The notes: generated by a model from the sequence alone, not told the origin. A stretch of DNA of 39,777 nucleotides from Rhodospirillaceae bacterium (GCA_902547175.1 CACCMS010000006.1:1-39777), one strand, 5' to 3'. Shown: positions 1-10,149, counted from the first letter of the stretch. Numbers and translations are program-made.

Positions 1-1
1 T

Positions 2-343
2 ATAACTAAAAAGTTTAATAAAAATATTCTTAATGTAATAAATAAAGAATATAAGTTAAATTTTAATGAAAAAAATTTCCTTCATAATGCTAAATTTAAT
101 TCAGAAAAATCTCAAATTGAAATGTATTTAGAATCTACTGTTGATCATTCTGTTAAACTTCCAAATGATGAAAACTTAAGTATAGAAAAGGGTGAAAAAA
201 TTCTAACTGAAATAAGTAGAAAGTTTTCTGAAAAAACTTTAAGTGATCTATTTAGCAGTGCTAATTTGGAAATAAAAAAGAGTTACACAGATAATAAAAA
301 ATATTTTTCTTTATATTTATTAAAATCTAAGAAATATCTTTAA
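2..343 (+). CDS. egtD: L-histidine N-alpha-methyltransferase EgtD, C-terminal part (5' truncated by window edge)
   Basis: This frame is open from the left window edge to the TAA at 341-343, giving 113 visible residues of the C-terminal end. EgtD uses three S-adenosylmethionine to trimethylate histidine to hercynine, the first step of ergothioneine synthesis. The visible part fits the EgtD C-terminus: an FNKNILNVIN stretch like the family's NLLxRIN segment, then an alpha-helical Phe/Asn region, then IEMYLES (family IEMHLVS), a region around EKGEKILTEISRKF (family EAGETIHTENSYKY), and a terminal KYFSLYLLKS (family FSVHLLR). The SAM-binding Rossmann part lies outside the window. The internal ATG at 122 is not the gene start, because similarity continues upstream of it. 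The 3' end overlaps the end of convergent htpG by 17 bases. The partner EgtB would be expected upstream but cannot be seen. Confidence 0.82.
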   Translation: MTKKFNKNILNVINKEYKLNFNEKNFLHNAKFNSEKSQIEMYLESTVDHSVKLPNDENLSIEKGEKILTEISRKFSEKTLSDLFSSANLEIKKSYTDNKKYFSLYLLKSKKYL

Positions 344-2210
344 CCATAAGGTTATTAATGCTTTGGCAAAATGATTTACTATCTTCTAGTGGAATCCCTT
401 CTATTATTTTAGCTTGATCAAGTAGCATATCAGAAACTTCTGCACACTTAGATTTATTTTTTTCATTAGTAAAGTCTAATACAGACAAATTTTTTATAAT
501 TTTATGGTCAGGATTGATTTCTAAAACTTTAGTAGTTACTTGATCTAAATGTTTGTGTTTTTTTAATAAATTTTCTAAATGAATATCCATTGCATTTTCT
601 TCTGCTACAAAGCATACTGGACTATCTGTTAACCTTGTAGAAATTTTTACATCTTTAACTTTTTCACCAAAGTGACCTTTCATATAAGCAATTAACTTAT
701 TAATATTTTCGTTTTCCTTTTTATCCTTTTCTTCATTTTTCTTATTATTTTTTTTATCTATATATTTATCAATGTCTATATTTCCTTTGGTAATAGATTT
801 AAAAGTGCACTTTTTATATTCTGATATATTTGGTATCCAAAATTCATCAACAGGGTCTGTAAACAGTAATACCTCGATATCATTTTTAATAAAAGTTTCC
901 ATTTGAGGACTATTAATTAAATTTTCTATATTATCTCCACTTATGTAAAAAATTTCATTCTGATCTTTTTTCTTATTATTTAAATATTCTTCGATAGTAA
1001 TCAGTTTTTTGGATTTACTTGAATAAAATAATGAAATATCAAGTATGTTTTCTTTATTTGTATAATCTTCATGAATTCCTTCTTTCATAACTGAACCAAA
1101 GTTTTTCCAGAAATTTAAATAATTGTCTTTTGACTTTTTTAGTTCTGCTTTTAATTCACTTAAAACTTTTTTTGTTAAATGTGATTTTATTTTTGCTACT
1201 ATAGGATCATTTTGAAGCATTTCTCTGCTAATATTTAAAGATATATCTTCTGAGTCTATAATGCCTGATACAAATCTAAGATACTTGGGTAATATATTTT
1301 CAAGTTTATTTGTAATAAATACTTTTTTAATAAATAATTTCAAATTAGAAATTTTTTCAGCATTAAGTAAATCAAAAGGCTTTTCTGAAGGTATAAATAT
1401 TAGATTTGTATAATTTAAATTACCCTCAATTTTATTATGAATTACCTTCCATGGCTTGTCATAGTTTGAACCAATATTAGTGTAAAACTCTTCATACTCT
1501 TCTTTTTTAATATCTTTTTTATCTTTATTCCAAAGTGCAGTACCCTTATTAACTTTTTCTTCACTTTTATCTTTAGCATCACTTTCTAAAATATAAACAG
1601 AGTGAGTTATATGATCGGAGTACTTTTTTATAATATTTTCTATTCTAATTTTTTCTGAGTACTCTTTTGCGTCAGTATTCAAGAATATTTTTATTGATGT
1701 TCCATGAGAAATTTTGTCAACCTTTTCAATGTCAAACTTTCCTTTGCCCTCAGAGCTCCACTGCCAACTTTCATTTGTACCAGCTTTTTTAGACAATACT
1801 TCTATTTTTTTAGCCACCATAAAACCAGAGTAAAAACCTACTCCAAACTTCCCAATCTGTTCTATGTCTTTATTATTTTCTTTCTCCATTTTTTTAATAA
1901 AGTCTTCAGTGCCTGACTTTGCTATAGTGCCTAAAGATTCTATTAATTCATCTTTAGTCATGCCAATCCCATTATCAGAAATTTCCAGTACATTATTCTT
2001 TTTATTAGCAGTAACTAAAATTTTAAATTCTTCTCCTTTTTTCATTAAAGAAGGATCTTTTAATTGCGCATATCTTAATTTATCACAAGCATCAGACGCA
2101 TTAGAAATATATTCTCTGATAAAAATTTCTTTATCACTGTATAAGGAATTAGCAACTATATTTAGTATTTTGCCAACTTCTGCCTGAAATTCAAAATTTT
2201 GTTTACTCAT
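327..2210 (-). CDS. htpG: Molecular chaperone HtpG (bacterial Hsp90)
   Basis: Cytoplasmic ATP-dependent chaperone of the Hsp90 family, 627 residues from the chosen start, close to the roughly 625 of the E. coli protein. The N-terminal GHKL ATPase motifs are visible: EYISNASDACDKLRY, DNGIGM, GTIAKSGT and a GKFGVGFYSGF lid region. The middle domain contains SREMLQNDPI, and a lysine-rich insertion precedes the C-terminal dimerisation domain. I start at the ATG at 2208-2210 (MSKQNFEFQAEV), which matches the family N-terminus and has a GAGG ribosome site upstream; the frame stays open 28 codons further, but that extension is unlike the family. It is divergent from the nitroreductase gene, with 69 bases between the starts, and convergent with egtD. 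Confidence 0.97.
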   Translation of the reverse strand: MSKQNFEFQAEVGKILNIVANSLYSDKEIFIREYISNASDACDKLRYAQLKDPSLMKKGEEFKILVTANKKNNVLEISDNGIGMTKDELIESLGTIAKSGTEDFIKKMEKENNKDIEQIGKFGVGFYSGFMVAKKIEVLSKKAGTNESWQWSSEGKGKFDIEKVDKISHGTSIKIFLNTDAKEYSEKIRIENIIKKYSDHITHSVYILESDAKDKSEEKVNKGTALWNKDKKDIKKEEYEEFYTNIGSNYDKPWKVIHNKIEGNLNYTNLIFIPSEKPFDLLNAEKISNLKLFIKKVFITNKLENILPKYLRFVSGIIDSEDISLNISREMLQNDPIVAKIKSHLTKKVLSELKAELKKSKDNYLNFWKNFGSVMKEGIHEDYTNKENILDISLFYSSKSKKLITIEEYLNNKKKDQNEIFYISGDNIENLINSPQMETFIKNDIEVLLFTDPVDEFWIPNISEYKKCTFKSITKGNIDIDKYIDKKNNKKNEEKDKKENENINKLIAYMKGHFGEKVKDVKISTRLTDSPVCFVAEENAMDIHLENLLKKHKHLDQVTTKVLEINPDHKIIKNLSVLDFTNEKNKSKCAEVSDMLLDQAKIIEGIPLEDSKSFCQSINNLMVKDIS

Positions 2211-2279
2211 ATTATTAACCTCGCTATAAGGAATATGATTATTGTTTAGATAATATTCAAGTAAAAAAGTGGAGTTTTT

Positions 2280-2948
2280 ATGATAACTATACAAGATGCT
2301 ATAATTACCAGAAAAAGTGTCAGAAGTTTTACAAAAAAGAAGGTAAGTAATAAAATTATAAAAAATATACTTGAGGTTGCTTCACGGGCTCCTAGCGGAA
2401 CCAATACTCAACCATGGAATGTTCATGTACTTACCGGCAAAAAACTTAATGACTTTACTGCTTCTTCAAAAAAAGAATTTATGACTAACTCTGAGAATCT
2501 TGTTTTGGAAAGGTTAAACTACTTAAAAAAATATAGAGAACCTTATTTAGGTAGAAGGAGAAAAGTAGGATGGGATCTTTACCAAATATTAAATATTAAA
2601 AAAGGAGATTTTAAAAAAACAAAAAATTTTCACGCTAAAAATTACGAATTTTTTGGAGCTCCAATGGGTTTAATATTTTCCATTGAAAAAGATTTAGGAT
2701 GGATGAGTTGGCTTGACTATGGAATGTTTATACAAAACATATGCTTATTAGCTAGAAATTATGGTCTTCATACTTGTCCACAGGCAGCTTGGGGTTTGAT
2801 ATATAAAAAAGTAAATAGTTTATTGAATCTAAATAAAAATTTTACAGTTCATTGTGGTTTGGCAATTGGTTATGAAAATACGAAAAATAAAATAAATACT
2901 CTAAAAACAGAAAGAGTTAGCTTAGAGAATTTTTGTAAATTCATTTAA
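2280..2948 (+). CDS. Nitroreductase family FMN oxidoreductase
   Basis: A 222-residue member of the FMN-dependent nitroreductase family, probably cytoplasmic, reducing nitro-aromatic or quinone-like compounds with NAD(P)H. Family marks are the N-terminal TRKSVRSF, the FMN-contacting SRAPSGTNTQPW, the central GAPMGLIF, and LARNYGLHTCPQAAW near residues 155-170. Physiological substrate cannot be assigned; the N-terminal layout resembles nitrobenzoate reductase-like members. A GTGGAG ribosome site lies about 8 bases before the ATG. The gene is divergent from htpG and its stop abuts the stop of the Sel1-repeat gene on the other strand, so it is probably a single-gene unit. The aromatic catabolism genes 18 kb away may be coincidental. 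Confidence 0.9.
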   Translation: MITIQDAIITRKSVRSFTKKKVSNKIIKNILEVASRAPSGTNTQPWNVHVLTGKKLNDFTASSKKEFMTNSENLVLERLNYLKKYREPYLGRRRKVGWDLYQILNIKKGDFKKTKNFHAKNYEFFGAPMGLIFSIEKDLGWMSWLDYGMFIQNICLLARNYGLHTCPQAAWGLIYKKVNSLLNLNKNFTVHCGLAIGYENTKNKINTLKTERVSLENFCKFI

Positions 2949-3398
2949 CTATTCATAAACAGGTTTGAAGTTTTTAACTAGGCTTTTTGCTTCTTCAATT
3001 TGTTCACTGGACATTTCCTCTGAAATTATTTTAATAAAATGTTTGCCTATAGAGGTTTCAGATAAACTAAACCATTTATAAGCTTGAACATAGTCTTCTT
3101 CTACACCATTTCCATGCACATACTGTTTACCAAGATGCACTTGTGCAGTAGGATGTCCTCTATTTGCTATTATTAAATATAATTTAGCTATTTCGTCCCA
3201 ATATCCTCCCATCTGTAATCTAATACATTTTGCATACTTTAGTTCCGTATCTAAGGCTAATTTTTCACTAGATAAATAAGGCCTCATAGGATCATGCTCG
3301 TATTCAATTTCATATTTGACGTTGTTTGGCTTATCTATTGAATACAAGCTAGTAATTGATGTGATCAAAAAAATTGCTAATATAAATATTATTTTCAT
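2949..3398 (-). CDS. Exported Sel1-repeat (TPR-like) protein
   Basis: A 149-residue protein with an N-terminal hydrophobic signal sequence (MKIIFILAIFLITSIT, likely cleavage near residue 20), then a short linker and Sel1-like repeats. The clearest repeat is about residues 88-120, with AQVHLGKQYVHGNGVEEDY and AYKWFSLS, the classic Sel1 signature. Sel1 proteins are helical scaffolds for protein-protein contacts; no specific role can be given. It starts 3 bases after the stop of the lipoprotein gene, so the two are very likely cotranscribed. The gene ends directly against the nitroreductase stop. Confidence 0.8.
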   Translation of the reverse strand: MKIIFILAIFLITSITSLYSIDKPNNVKYEIEYEHDPMRPYLSSEKLALDTELKYAKCIRLQMGGYWDEIAKLYLIIANRGHPTAQVHLGKQYVHGNGVEEDYVQAYKWFSLSETSIGKHFIKIISEEMSSEQIEEAKSLVKNFKPVYE

Positions 3399-3401
3399 AA
3401 T

Positions 3402-3851
3402 TTAATTTGTAGCTGCCTCAGCTGCAGTACTGACTGGTATTTCCTCTCCTCCAGGGTATACCGATAAATTAGAACCCTGTAATATAAGACCTAAGGAACC
3501 GTTAACGGCTACATCTCCGAATATTTGTCTTGCTTCTATGCCCTTACCACCACAAGCTTTACTCATTTTTGAAGCAGTTAATCTATCTTTTAAATCTAAG
3601 GTGGCATTAGCTGCTAACACAGCAGGAGCCGCCACTATCCCTATTATTCCAATAATTGGTGTCGCAATAAGTCTTGTATTGAATATAAGGTCTTCATTTT
3701 CAGATTTGTTCAACATAGTTTTACAATTATCGTTATCTGCATCGTTAAATTCATTTTTAAAATTGTTATTAACTTGATGGGCCATTTTTGCTGTTTCACT
3801 GGCACAGGCTCCTAAAATAAATAAAGCACATATTGTAATAAATTTGAGCAA
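3402..3851 (-). CDS. Putative lipoprotein of unknown function
   Basis: A 149-residue protein with a lipoprotein signal: a hydrophobic N-terminus ending in a lipobox ILGAC, with the acylated cysteine at residue 16. The mature part has a polar stretch rich in Asn and Asp, then a hydrophobic segment around residues 65-90 (IATPIIGIIGIVAAPAVLA) that could be a membrane-associated helix, and an Ala-rich C-terminus. I recognise no family. It is the first gene of a two-gene minus-strand unit with the Sel1-repeat protein, which suggests a shared envelope role. It is divergent from the E1-like gene; 82 bases separate their starts. Confidence 0.75.
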   Translation of the reverse strand: MLKFITICALFILGACASETAKMAHQVNNNFKNEFNDADNDNCKTMLNKSENEDLIFNTRLIATPIIGIIGIVAAPAVLAANATLDLKDRLTASKMSKACGGKGIEARQIFGDVAVNGSLGLILQGSNLSVYPGGEEIPVSTAAEAATN

Positions 3852-3933
3852 GGTTAATTTCCAATAATAATCTATATAAAATTTTACAATTATATTATAC
3901 TTAAATGTTTAAATAGAGAATTTAAGTAATATT

Positions 3934-6240
3934 TTGTTAAAGTCAACTAATAATAATAAAGCCTTACTAGAAATAGAAAAAAAAGTATCTTGGCTTTCCA
4001 ATTATATAATTCATTATGCTAATAATATTAGAGTTAAAAAAGATGATCTAAAAGTAGGAGGTCATCAAGCATCTTCTTCCTCAGTTGTTTCTATTTTGGT
4101 AGTTTTGTTTTTCAAGATTTTAAAAAAATATGATAGAATAGCTATAAAACCACATGCTAGTCCAGTATTTCATGCTATTCAATACTTATTAGGTAATCAA
4201 AATATTAATAATCTTAAAAGGTTTCGTAAGCTAAATGGAGCGCAAGCCTATCCATCTAAAACTAAAGATTTTTGTGATGTAGATTTTTCTACAGGATCAG
4301 TTGGTTTAGGAGGAGCGATGACAATTTTTAGTTCTTTTACCCAAGATTTTCTGAAGGAAAATAACTTACTAGAAAATGAACCAAATAAAATGATTTCAAT
4401 ATTTGGTGATGCTGAATTAGATGAAGGTAATGTATATGAGGCCTTATTGGAAGGAGCTAAACATAACTTAAAAAATTGTTGGTGGATAATTGATTATAAC
4501 AGACAATCCTTAGATGGGATAGTTTTTGAAAAGTTATTTGAAAAAATTATAAATTTATTTGGGTTGATGGATTGGAATGTTGAAATTTTAAAGTATGGGT
4601 CAAAACTTCAAAAATTAAAAAAATCTAAAAGTGGAAGAAAAATTCTAAAATGGATAGATGATTGTCCTAATGATTTGTTTTCTGCTTTAACATATCAAGG
4701 TGGAAAAGATTGGAGAAAAACACTATTGGAAGCTTTTAGCAATGATAAAAATACGTTACATTTAATACAAAGCTTTAATGATCAAGAATTAAATAATTTG
4801 ATGACTAATTTAGCTGGACATGATGTGGAATCCTTAGAAAGCGCATTTTCTCAGTATACAAATAGTGATAAACCAACATGTTTTATTTGTTATACAGTAA
4901 AAGGATTTGGTTTACCTCTAGCGGGACATAAAGATAATCATTCAGGGATAATGAATAATGATCAGTTTAATGATTATAAAAAACTAATGAATATAAGAGA
5001 AGGCTATGAATGGAACAAAACAGAAGGAATAGATTTAAATATGAATGAACTAAATTCAATTGTAAAGTCTAACCCTTTATCAAAATGCAATAGAGAATTT
5101 TCAGAAGTTATACCAATAGAGCCTTTAAAAGAAATTACATTCAATAAATATATAAGTACACAAGAGGCGTTTGGTAAAGTTATGAATGAAATAGGTAAAG
5201 TTAATAACAGTTTTACCAATAGAATTATTACTACTTCTCCTGATGTTACAGTTTCGACTAGTTTAGGGGGATGGGTTAATAAAAAGAATATTTTTAGTAC
5301 CCATAAAAAAAATGATATATTTGGAGAAAAGAAAGTTTTTTCATCACAAAAATGGAAATATGTACCAGATGGACAACATATAGAATTAGGTATAGCAGAA
5401 AATAACTTATTTTTATTACTAGCTTCTTTGGGAATAAGTGATAAATTATTTGGAAAAAGAATTCTTCCTGTGGGTACAATTTATGACACATTTATAGGTA
5501 GAGGTCTAGACGCGTTAAACTATGCAACCTATGTAGATGCAAGGTTTATATTAGTAGGGACTCCATCAGGTGTAACATTATCTCATGAGGGAGGAGCTCA
5601 CCAATCAATTTTAACTCCAAACATAGGTATATCGCAACCTAACTTATCATATTATGAGCCTAGTTATGCTGACGAATTAGAGTTTTTATTTTTTTGGGGT
5701 TTGGAATTTATGCAAAAAGAAGAAGGATCTTCAATATATTTTAGATTATCTACTAAAAAATTAAAACAACCAGAAAGAAAACTTTCACAAAAAGACAAAC
5801 AAGACATAATAAAGGGATGTTATTGGTTACAAAAACCTGAAACTTCTAAACCAATTATTTTAATTTGTACTGGTGTTATGATTGGAGAAGTTGAAAAATT
5901 AAAAGAAGAAATTACAAAAGAAGAAATAGATATAGGCATTCTTATCGCTACTTCGCCAGACAGACTGTATTCAGATTGGATTAATGCTAAGGATCATAAT
6001 ACTGTCTCACATATAGAAAAAATATTAGATTTGTATAATAGAAATACAGTGCTAATAACTATTATAGATGCTCATTCAAGCTCTTTAGCATGGATTGGCT
6101 CTGTTTTAGGGCACAAGGTTTATCCTCTGGGTTTAAATAAGTTTGGCCAATCCGGTGATTTGGATGAAATTTATAATTATACTAATATTGATTTTAAATC
6201 AATAATTGATAGAATTGCAAAATCAATTATTGATAATTAA
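3934..6240 (+). CDS. Thiamine-diphosphate enzyme of the transketolase / homodimeric pyruvate dehydrogenase E1 (AceE-like) group
   Basis: A 768-residue ThDP-dependent enzyme with transketolase architecture: an N-terminal ThDP-binding domain (about 40-330), a pyrimidine-binding domain (about 405-590) and a C-terminal domain (about 620-768). The N-terminal part shows KVGGHQASS, KPHASPVFHAIQYLLGNQ, FSTGSVGLG, the ThDP/metal motif GDAELDEGNVYEAL and DYNRQSLDG, features it shares with AceE. It lacks roughly 100 N-terminal residues of enterobacterial AceE. Similar standalone proteins are annotated in alphaproteobacteria as transketolase or pyruvate dehydrogenase E1. No E2 or E3 gene is nearby, so the substrate is uncertain. 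The start is TTG at 3934 with only a weak purine-rich region upstream; no better in-frame ATG precedes the conserved part. tRNA-Leu begins 1 base after its stop. Confidence 0.85.
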   Translation: MLKSTNNNKALLEIEKKVSWLSNYIIHYANNIRVKKDDLKVGGHQASSSSVVSILVVLFFKILKKYDRIAIKPHASPVFHAIQYLLGNQNINNLKRFRKLNGAQAYPSKTKDFCDVDFSTGSVGLGGAMTIFSSFTQDFLKENNLLENEPNKMISIFGDAELDEGNVYEALLEGAKHNLKNCWWIIDYNRQSLDGIVFEKLFEKIINLFGLMDWNVEILKYGSKLQKLKKSKSGRKILKWIDDCPNDLFSALTYQGGKDWRKTLLEAFSNDKNTLHLIQSFNDQELNNLMTNLAGHDVESLESAFSQYTNSDKPTCFICYTVKGFGLPLAGHKDNHSGIMNNDQFNDYKKLMNIREGYEWNKTEGIDLNMNELNSIVKSNPLSKCNREFSEVIPIEPLKEITFNKYISTQEAFGKVMNEIGKVNNSFTNRIITTSPDVTVSTSLGGWVNKKNIFSTHKKNDIFGEKKVFSSQKWKYVPDGQHIELGIAENNLFLLLASLGISDKLFGKRILPVGTIYDTFIGRGLDALNYATYVDARFILVGTPSGVTLSHEGGAHQSILTPNIGISQPNLSYYEPSYADELEFLFFWGLEFMQKEEGSSIYFRLSTKKLKQPERKLSQKDKQDIIKGCYWLQKPETSKPIILICTGVMIGEVEKLKEEITKEEIDIGILIATSPDRLYSDWINAKDHNTVSHIEKILDLYNRNTVLITIIDAHSSSLAWIGSVLGHKVYPLGLNKFGQSGDLDEIYNYTNIDFKSIIDRIAKSIIDN

Positions 6241-6241
6241 A

Positions 6242-6326
<85 letters not shown>

Positions 6327-6335
6327 AGGTTTGAT

Positions 6336-6794
6336 ATGATAAAATTTATAAATAAAATAATTATAAAAATTTTAACTTTAATATTTTTATTTATACTTTC
6401 AACTAAATGGATATTTGCAAATAATTTTTATGATTACCCCATGTTCTTTTTAGTTGAAGCTTGTCAGATAACTCAAAAAAGAAATAATCCTAATAACTTT
6501 AGTCAGACTGAAATACTCAAAGGTAGAGAGAAATATAGTACATGTATGAATTTTATTATGTCTTTATCTACAACTTTAAATAGTAGATGTTTAAATTTAG
6601 ATACAACAGAATTGTCACCGGAGGAAAATTTCACTTATGCTGATCTATCTAAAGTTAATACCACGCAGGATATAATTCAGGAAGTTTTATTGTATTCAAA
6701 AAAGCATCCCCAATTTGACAATCAAATAGCCTGGTTACATGCAGCAAAAGCTATTAGCCAAAAATGGCCTTGTATAAAAAATTTAGATAAATAA
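6336..6794 (+). CDS. Small exported Rap1a/Tai-like protein
   Basis: A 152-residue protein with an N-terminal signal sequence ending near IFA/NNF (about residue 29). The mature part resembles the Rap1a/Tai immunity-like domain: an early Cys (EACQ), a second in STCMNFIMSL, a third in SRCLNL, then a helix and HPQFDN, an Ala-rich stretch and a terminal WPC. Rap1a/Tai proteins are periplasmic; some protect against type VI amidase effectors, but many members are found without effectors and have no known role. No effector or type VI gene is in this window. The frame extends upstream into tRNA-Leu, but the ATG at 6336 is the sensible start, with an AGGT ribosome-site-like sequence directly after the tRNA CCA end. 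Confidence 0.72.
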   Translation: MIKFINKIIIKILTLIFLFILSTKWIFANNFYDYPMFFLVEACQITQKRNNPNNFSQTEILKGREKYSTCMNFIMSLSTTLNSRCLNLDTTELSPEENFTYADLSKVNTTQDIIQEVLLYSKKHPQFDNQIAWLHAAKAISQKWPCIKNLDK

Positions 6795-6847
6795 TTATAG
6801 ATATTACCAAGTTAAATATGTAATATTAAATAATGGTTAGAAAAGTT

Positions 6848-8173
6848 ATGAAAGAAAATGTAAAAGAAGAATTAAAAAAAAAAATTAAAATTAAAATAGC
6901 ATTTTCTGACATTGAAAAGAAAATGTCAGAAGAATTTGTTGAATTGTCTAAAACCTTAAAGATTCCAGGTTTTAGGCCAGGAAAAATTCCAATCTCCTTT
7001 GTGAAAAATAAATATGAAAAAGAAGTAAAGATTAAAGTTTCTGAAAAATTAATTCAACTGCAAGGAAATAAAGAGTTTGATAAAAAAGGCTATAGGTTAG
7101 CTGCTCAACCAAATGTTAAATTGCTTTCAAAAATTGAGGAAAATGTAGATTTAGTAGCTGAGTATGAATTTGAAATTTTACCAAATATTATTTTAAAAGA
7201 TTTTGGTGAAATAAAATTAACGAAATATGTTTCCAAGGTTACTGAAAAGGATATCAACAAGGTAATAGAAAATTTATATAATCAATATAAAGACTTTAAT
7301 ACGATCAAAAAAGAAAGAAAGTCTAAAAAAGGAGACAGACTAATTATCAGTTATAAAGGATATTTAAACGAAAAATTATTTGAAGGTGGATCTGCAGAAA
7401 AAGAAACCATTGAATTAGGAAATAATAATTATTTTCCGGAATTTGATGCAAATTTGATCGATAAATCCAAAAATGACAATATTAAATTTTTTGTGAAATT
7501 TTCAAAGGATTATAATAGAGAGGATCTTAAAGATAAAAAAGTTAAATTCATTATAATAATTCATGATATTTTAGAAGGTTCAAAACTGAAAAATGAAGAG
7601 GAACTAGCAATTAAGACTGGTTCCAAAAATTCTTCTGATTTAAGAGAAAAAATAAAAAACGAATTGCAAAAATATTCAGATGATTTAAGTTTTAATGTGT
7701 TAAAAAAGAATTTGATATCTAAGTTAAAATCCTTACATAGCTTTCAATTGCCAGATGTATTAGTGTCCAGAGAGTTGGAATTTTTGAAAAACCAAAAACC
7801 TTCTGATGCAGACCAAAAAGTAAATTCTGATAAAGGTTTCAAACAGGAAGCAGAAGAAAAAGTAAAAATTGGTTTAATAGTTTCTGAGATAGGAATAAAA
7901 AATAATATTAATGTTACTGATAAAGAGGTGGAAACTGCACTTGCAAGAATTTGTATGCAATATCCAGGAAAAGAGAAAGAAATCATAGAACATTATAAAA
8001 CTAATCCAAATGCCCTCAACTCCCTAAAAGGACCAATTTTTGAGGACAAAGTAATTAAATTCATTGAGGGAAAGGCAAATATTTCTTCACAAGAAATTAA
8101 TTCTGATGATTTATTAAAAAAGCTGTCAGAAAATGATAAAAAAACTAAAAAGAAAGGTAAAAATGAAAAATAA
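6848..8173 (+). CDS. tig: Trigger factor, ribosome-associated chaperone and prolyl isomerase
   Basis: Trigger factor binds the ribosome near the exit tunnel and shields nascent chains. The ribosome-docking signature GFRPGKIP is present near residue 41, followed by a FKBP-like prolyl isomerase domain (about 160-240, with [12 protein letters not shown]) and the helical C-terminal substrate-cradling domain. The tail after about residue 420 is lysine-rich. Length from this start is 441 residues, normal for the family. I prefer the ATG at 6848 ([11 protein letters not shown]), which matches the family N-terminus; an in-frame ATG at 6833 would add five residues, and neither has a strong ribosome site. 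It overlaps the clpP start by 11 bases, and the order tig-clpP-clpX-lon is the classical arrangement. Confidence 0.93.
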   Translation: MKENVKEELKKKIKIKIAFSDIEKKMSEEFVELSKTLKIPGFRPGKIPISFVKNKYEKEVKIKVSEKLIQLQGNKEFDKKGYRLAAQPNVKLLSKIEENVDLVAEYEFEILPNIILKDFGEIKLTKYVSKVTEKDINKVIENLYNQYKDFNTIKKERKSKKGDRLIISYKGYLNEKLFEGGSAEKETIELGNNNYFPEFDANLIDKSKNDNIKFFVKFSKDYNREDLKDKKVKFIIIIHDILEGSKLKNEEELAIKTGSKNSSDLREKIKNELQKYSDDLSFNVLKKNLISKLKSLHSFQLPDVLVSRELEFLKNQKPSDADQKVNSDKGFKQEAEEKVKIGLIVSEIGIKNNINVTDKEVETALARICMQYPGKEKEIIEHYKTNPNALNSLKGPIFEDKVIKFIEGKANISSQEINSDDLLKKLSENDKKTKKKGKNEK

Positions 8174-8786
8174 AATTCGAGAATATGCTAGTTCTTTAAT
8201 ACCTATGGTAGTTGAACAATCTAATAGAGGAGAAAGAGCTTACGATATTTACTCTAGGTTATTAAAAGAAAGGATTATATTCTTAACTGGTGCAGTAACT
8301 GATGAAGTCGCCAGTGTTTTAATTGCACAATTGTTATTTTTAGAGTCAGAAAACCCTAAAAAAGACATATTTATGTACATTAATAGCCCTGGTGGTATAG
8401 TTACTTCGGGTTTAGGGGTTTATGATACAATGCAATATATAAAGCCAAATGTTTCAACTCTTTGCGTTGGGCAAGCTGCATCAATGGGATCATTATTATT
8501 ATCTGCAGGAGCAACTGGCATGAGATTTGCTCTACCCAATTCAAGAATTATGTTACACCAACCTTCAGGAGGTTTTTCAGGGCAAGCTACTGATATTGAG
8601 ATACATGCTAAGGAAATTCTTGAGATTAAGGAGAGACTAAATAAAATTTATGAAAAACATACAAAACAGAAAGTTGAAATTATCAGGAAAACACTTGAAA
8701 GAGACTACTTTATGACAGCAAATGAAGCAAAAAAATTTGGAGTAATAGACGAAATAATAAATAATAGAGATCAGATGAAAAGTTAA
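8163..8786 (+). CDS. clpP: ATP-dependent Clp protease proteolytic subunit ClpP
   Basis: The serine peptidase chamber of the ClpXP/ClpAP protease in the cytoplasm. The 207-residue product has the whole catalytic triad: Ser107 in GQAASMGS, His132 in MLHQPSGG and Asp181 in LERDYF. The YINSPGG strand-forming segment and the FGVIDEII C-terminal segment are also typical. I start at the ATG at 8163, inside the end of tig, with an AAAGG ribosome site; the open frame begins 30 bases earlier but that extension is lysine-rich and unlike the family. Translational coupling to tig is likely. clpX follows after 38 bases. Confidence 0.97.
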   Translation: MKNKIREYASSLIPMVVEQSNRGERAYDIYSRLLKERIIFLTGAVTDEVASVLIAQLLFLESENPKKDIFMYINSPGGIVTSGLGVYDTMQYIKPNVSTLCVGQAASMGSLLLSAGATGMRFALPNSRIMLHQPSGGFSGQATDIEIHAKEILEIKERLNKIYEKHTKQKVEIIRKTLERDYFMTANEAKKFGVIDEIINNRDQMKS

Positions 8787-8824
8787 TTTGTTGAATATAT
8801 GGGAAATTTTATGTAGGTTAAATT

Positions 8825-10090
8825 ATGGCAAAAGATAAATCTGAAAATAAAAACACCTTGTATTGTTCTTTCTGTGGCAAAAGTCAACATGAGGTAAAAA
8901 AGTTAATTGCTGGTCCCACCGTTTTTATATGTGATGAATGTGTTGAATTATGTATGGATATAATTAGGGAAGAAAATAAGTCAGTAATTAATCAAAAACT
9001 TGATGGTATTCCCTCACCAGTAGAAATTAATAAAGTTTTAAATGATTATGTTATTGGCCAAGATAATGCAAAAAAGGTTCTTTCAGTTGCTGTACATAAC
9101 CATTATAAAAGAATTGGACACATAACTAAAAATAAAAATGATGTAGAACTTTCAAAGTCTAATGTATTATTAATTGGTCCCACTGGATCTGGTAAAACTT
9201 TATTAGCTCAAACTCTAGCTAGAATTATAGATGTTCCATTTACGATGGCAGATGCAACCAGTCTAACAGAAGCTGGATATGTAGGTGAAGATGTAGAAAA
9301 TATAATTTTGAAGCTTGTACAGGCAGCAGACTACAATATTGAAAGAGCAGAAAGAGGAATAATTTACATAGATGAAATTGATAAAATTAGCAGAAAGTCT
9401 GATAATCCATCAATTACTAGAGATGTGTCAGGAGAAGGAGTTCAACAGGCATTGCTAAAAATTATGGAAGGTACTGTTGCTAGTATCCCTCCTCAAGGAG
9501 GAAGAAAGCACCCTCAACAAGAATTTTTACCTGTAGATACTTCTAATATTTTATTTATTTGTGGAGGTGCATTTAGTGGCTTAGAAAAAATTATATCTAA
9601 AAGAGGAGTTACTGCAGGTATAGGGTTTAGTGCCAGCGTAAAAATGCCTGAAACAAGAAATTTTTCAGAGATATTATCAGGAGTTGAACCAGAAGATTTG
9701 TTAAAATTTGGATTGATTCCAGAATTTATTGGTAGGTTGCCAATATTTGCCTCATTAGATGATTTAGATGAAAAAGCACTCATAGAAATACTAACTGTTC
9801 CTAAAAATTCGTTAGTAAAACAATACAAAAAAATATACTCTTTGGAAGATGTAAAACTTACTTTTACAAAGGATGCATTGAAAGAAATTGCTAAAAAAGC
9901 TATATCTCGAAAAACTGGAGCACGCGGATTAAGGTCTATTATGGAAGAAATTTTGTTAGACAGCATGTACGAAATTCCTTCAGAAGAAAATATTAATGAG
10001 GTTGTCATTAACAGTGATGTTGTTAAAGGCAAGGGTAAGCCAATAGTTGCATATAGCAAGAAAAAAACGGACCTAGAAACTAGAGCCTAA
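8825..10090 (+). CDS. clpX: ATP-dependent Clp protease ATP-binding subunit ClpX
   Basis: AAA+ unfoldase that recognises substrates and feeds them to ClpP. The 421-residue protein has the N-terminal C4 zinc-binding domain (Cys14, Cys17, Cys36, Cys39), Walker A GPTGSGKT at 118-125, the pore-loop GYVG, Walker [10 protein letters not shown], an RKH loop, and the ClpP-docking IGF loop in AGIGFSAS. A sensor-2-like [11 protein letters not shown] segment closes the C-terminal domain. All the parts needed for a working ClpX are present. It lies 38 bases after clpP and 59 before lon; the lon gap has its own ribosome site and may hold a promoter. Confidence 0.98.
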   Translation: MAKDKSENKNTLYCSFCGKSQHEVKKLIAGPTVFICDECVELCMDIIREENKSVINQKLDGIPSPVEINKVLNDYVIGQDNAKKVLSVAVHNHYKRIGHITKNKNDVELSKSNVLLIGPTGSGKTLLAQTLARIIDVPFTMADATSLTEAGYVGEDVENIILKLVQAADYNIERAERGIIYIDEIDKISRKSDNPSITRDVSGEGVQQALLKIMEGTVASIPPQGGRKHPQQEFLPVDTSNILFICGGAFSGLEKIISKRGVTAGIGFSASVKMPETRNFSEILSGVEPEDLLKFGLIPEFIGRLPIFASLDDLDEKALIEILTVPKNSLVKQYKKIYSLEDVKLTFTKDALKEIAKKAISRKTGARGLRSIMEEILLDSMYEIPSEENINEVVINSDVVKGKGKPIVAYSKKKTDLETRA

Positions 10091-10149
10091 AATTAATTCT
10101 TGAAATCTCAATTAATAAGCATCACGTATAGATATATATAGGAGATTTT

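Noticed and set aside
9514..10059. A 181-residue antisense open frame inside clpX
   Set aside because: It lies wholly within a strongly supported gene on the other strand, has no recognisable family and no ribosome site of note.
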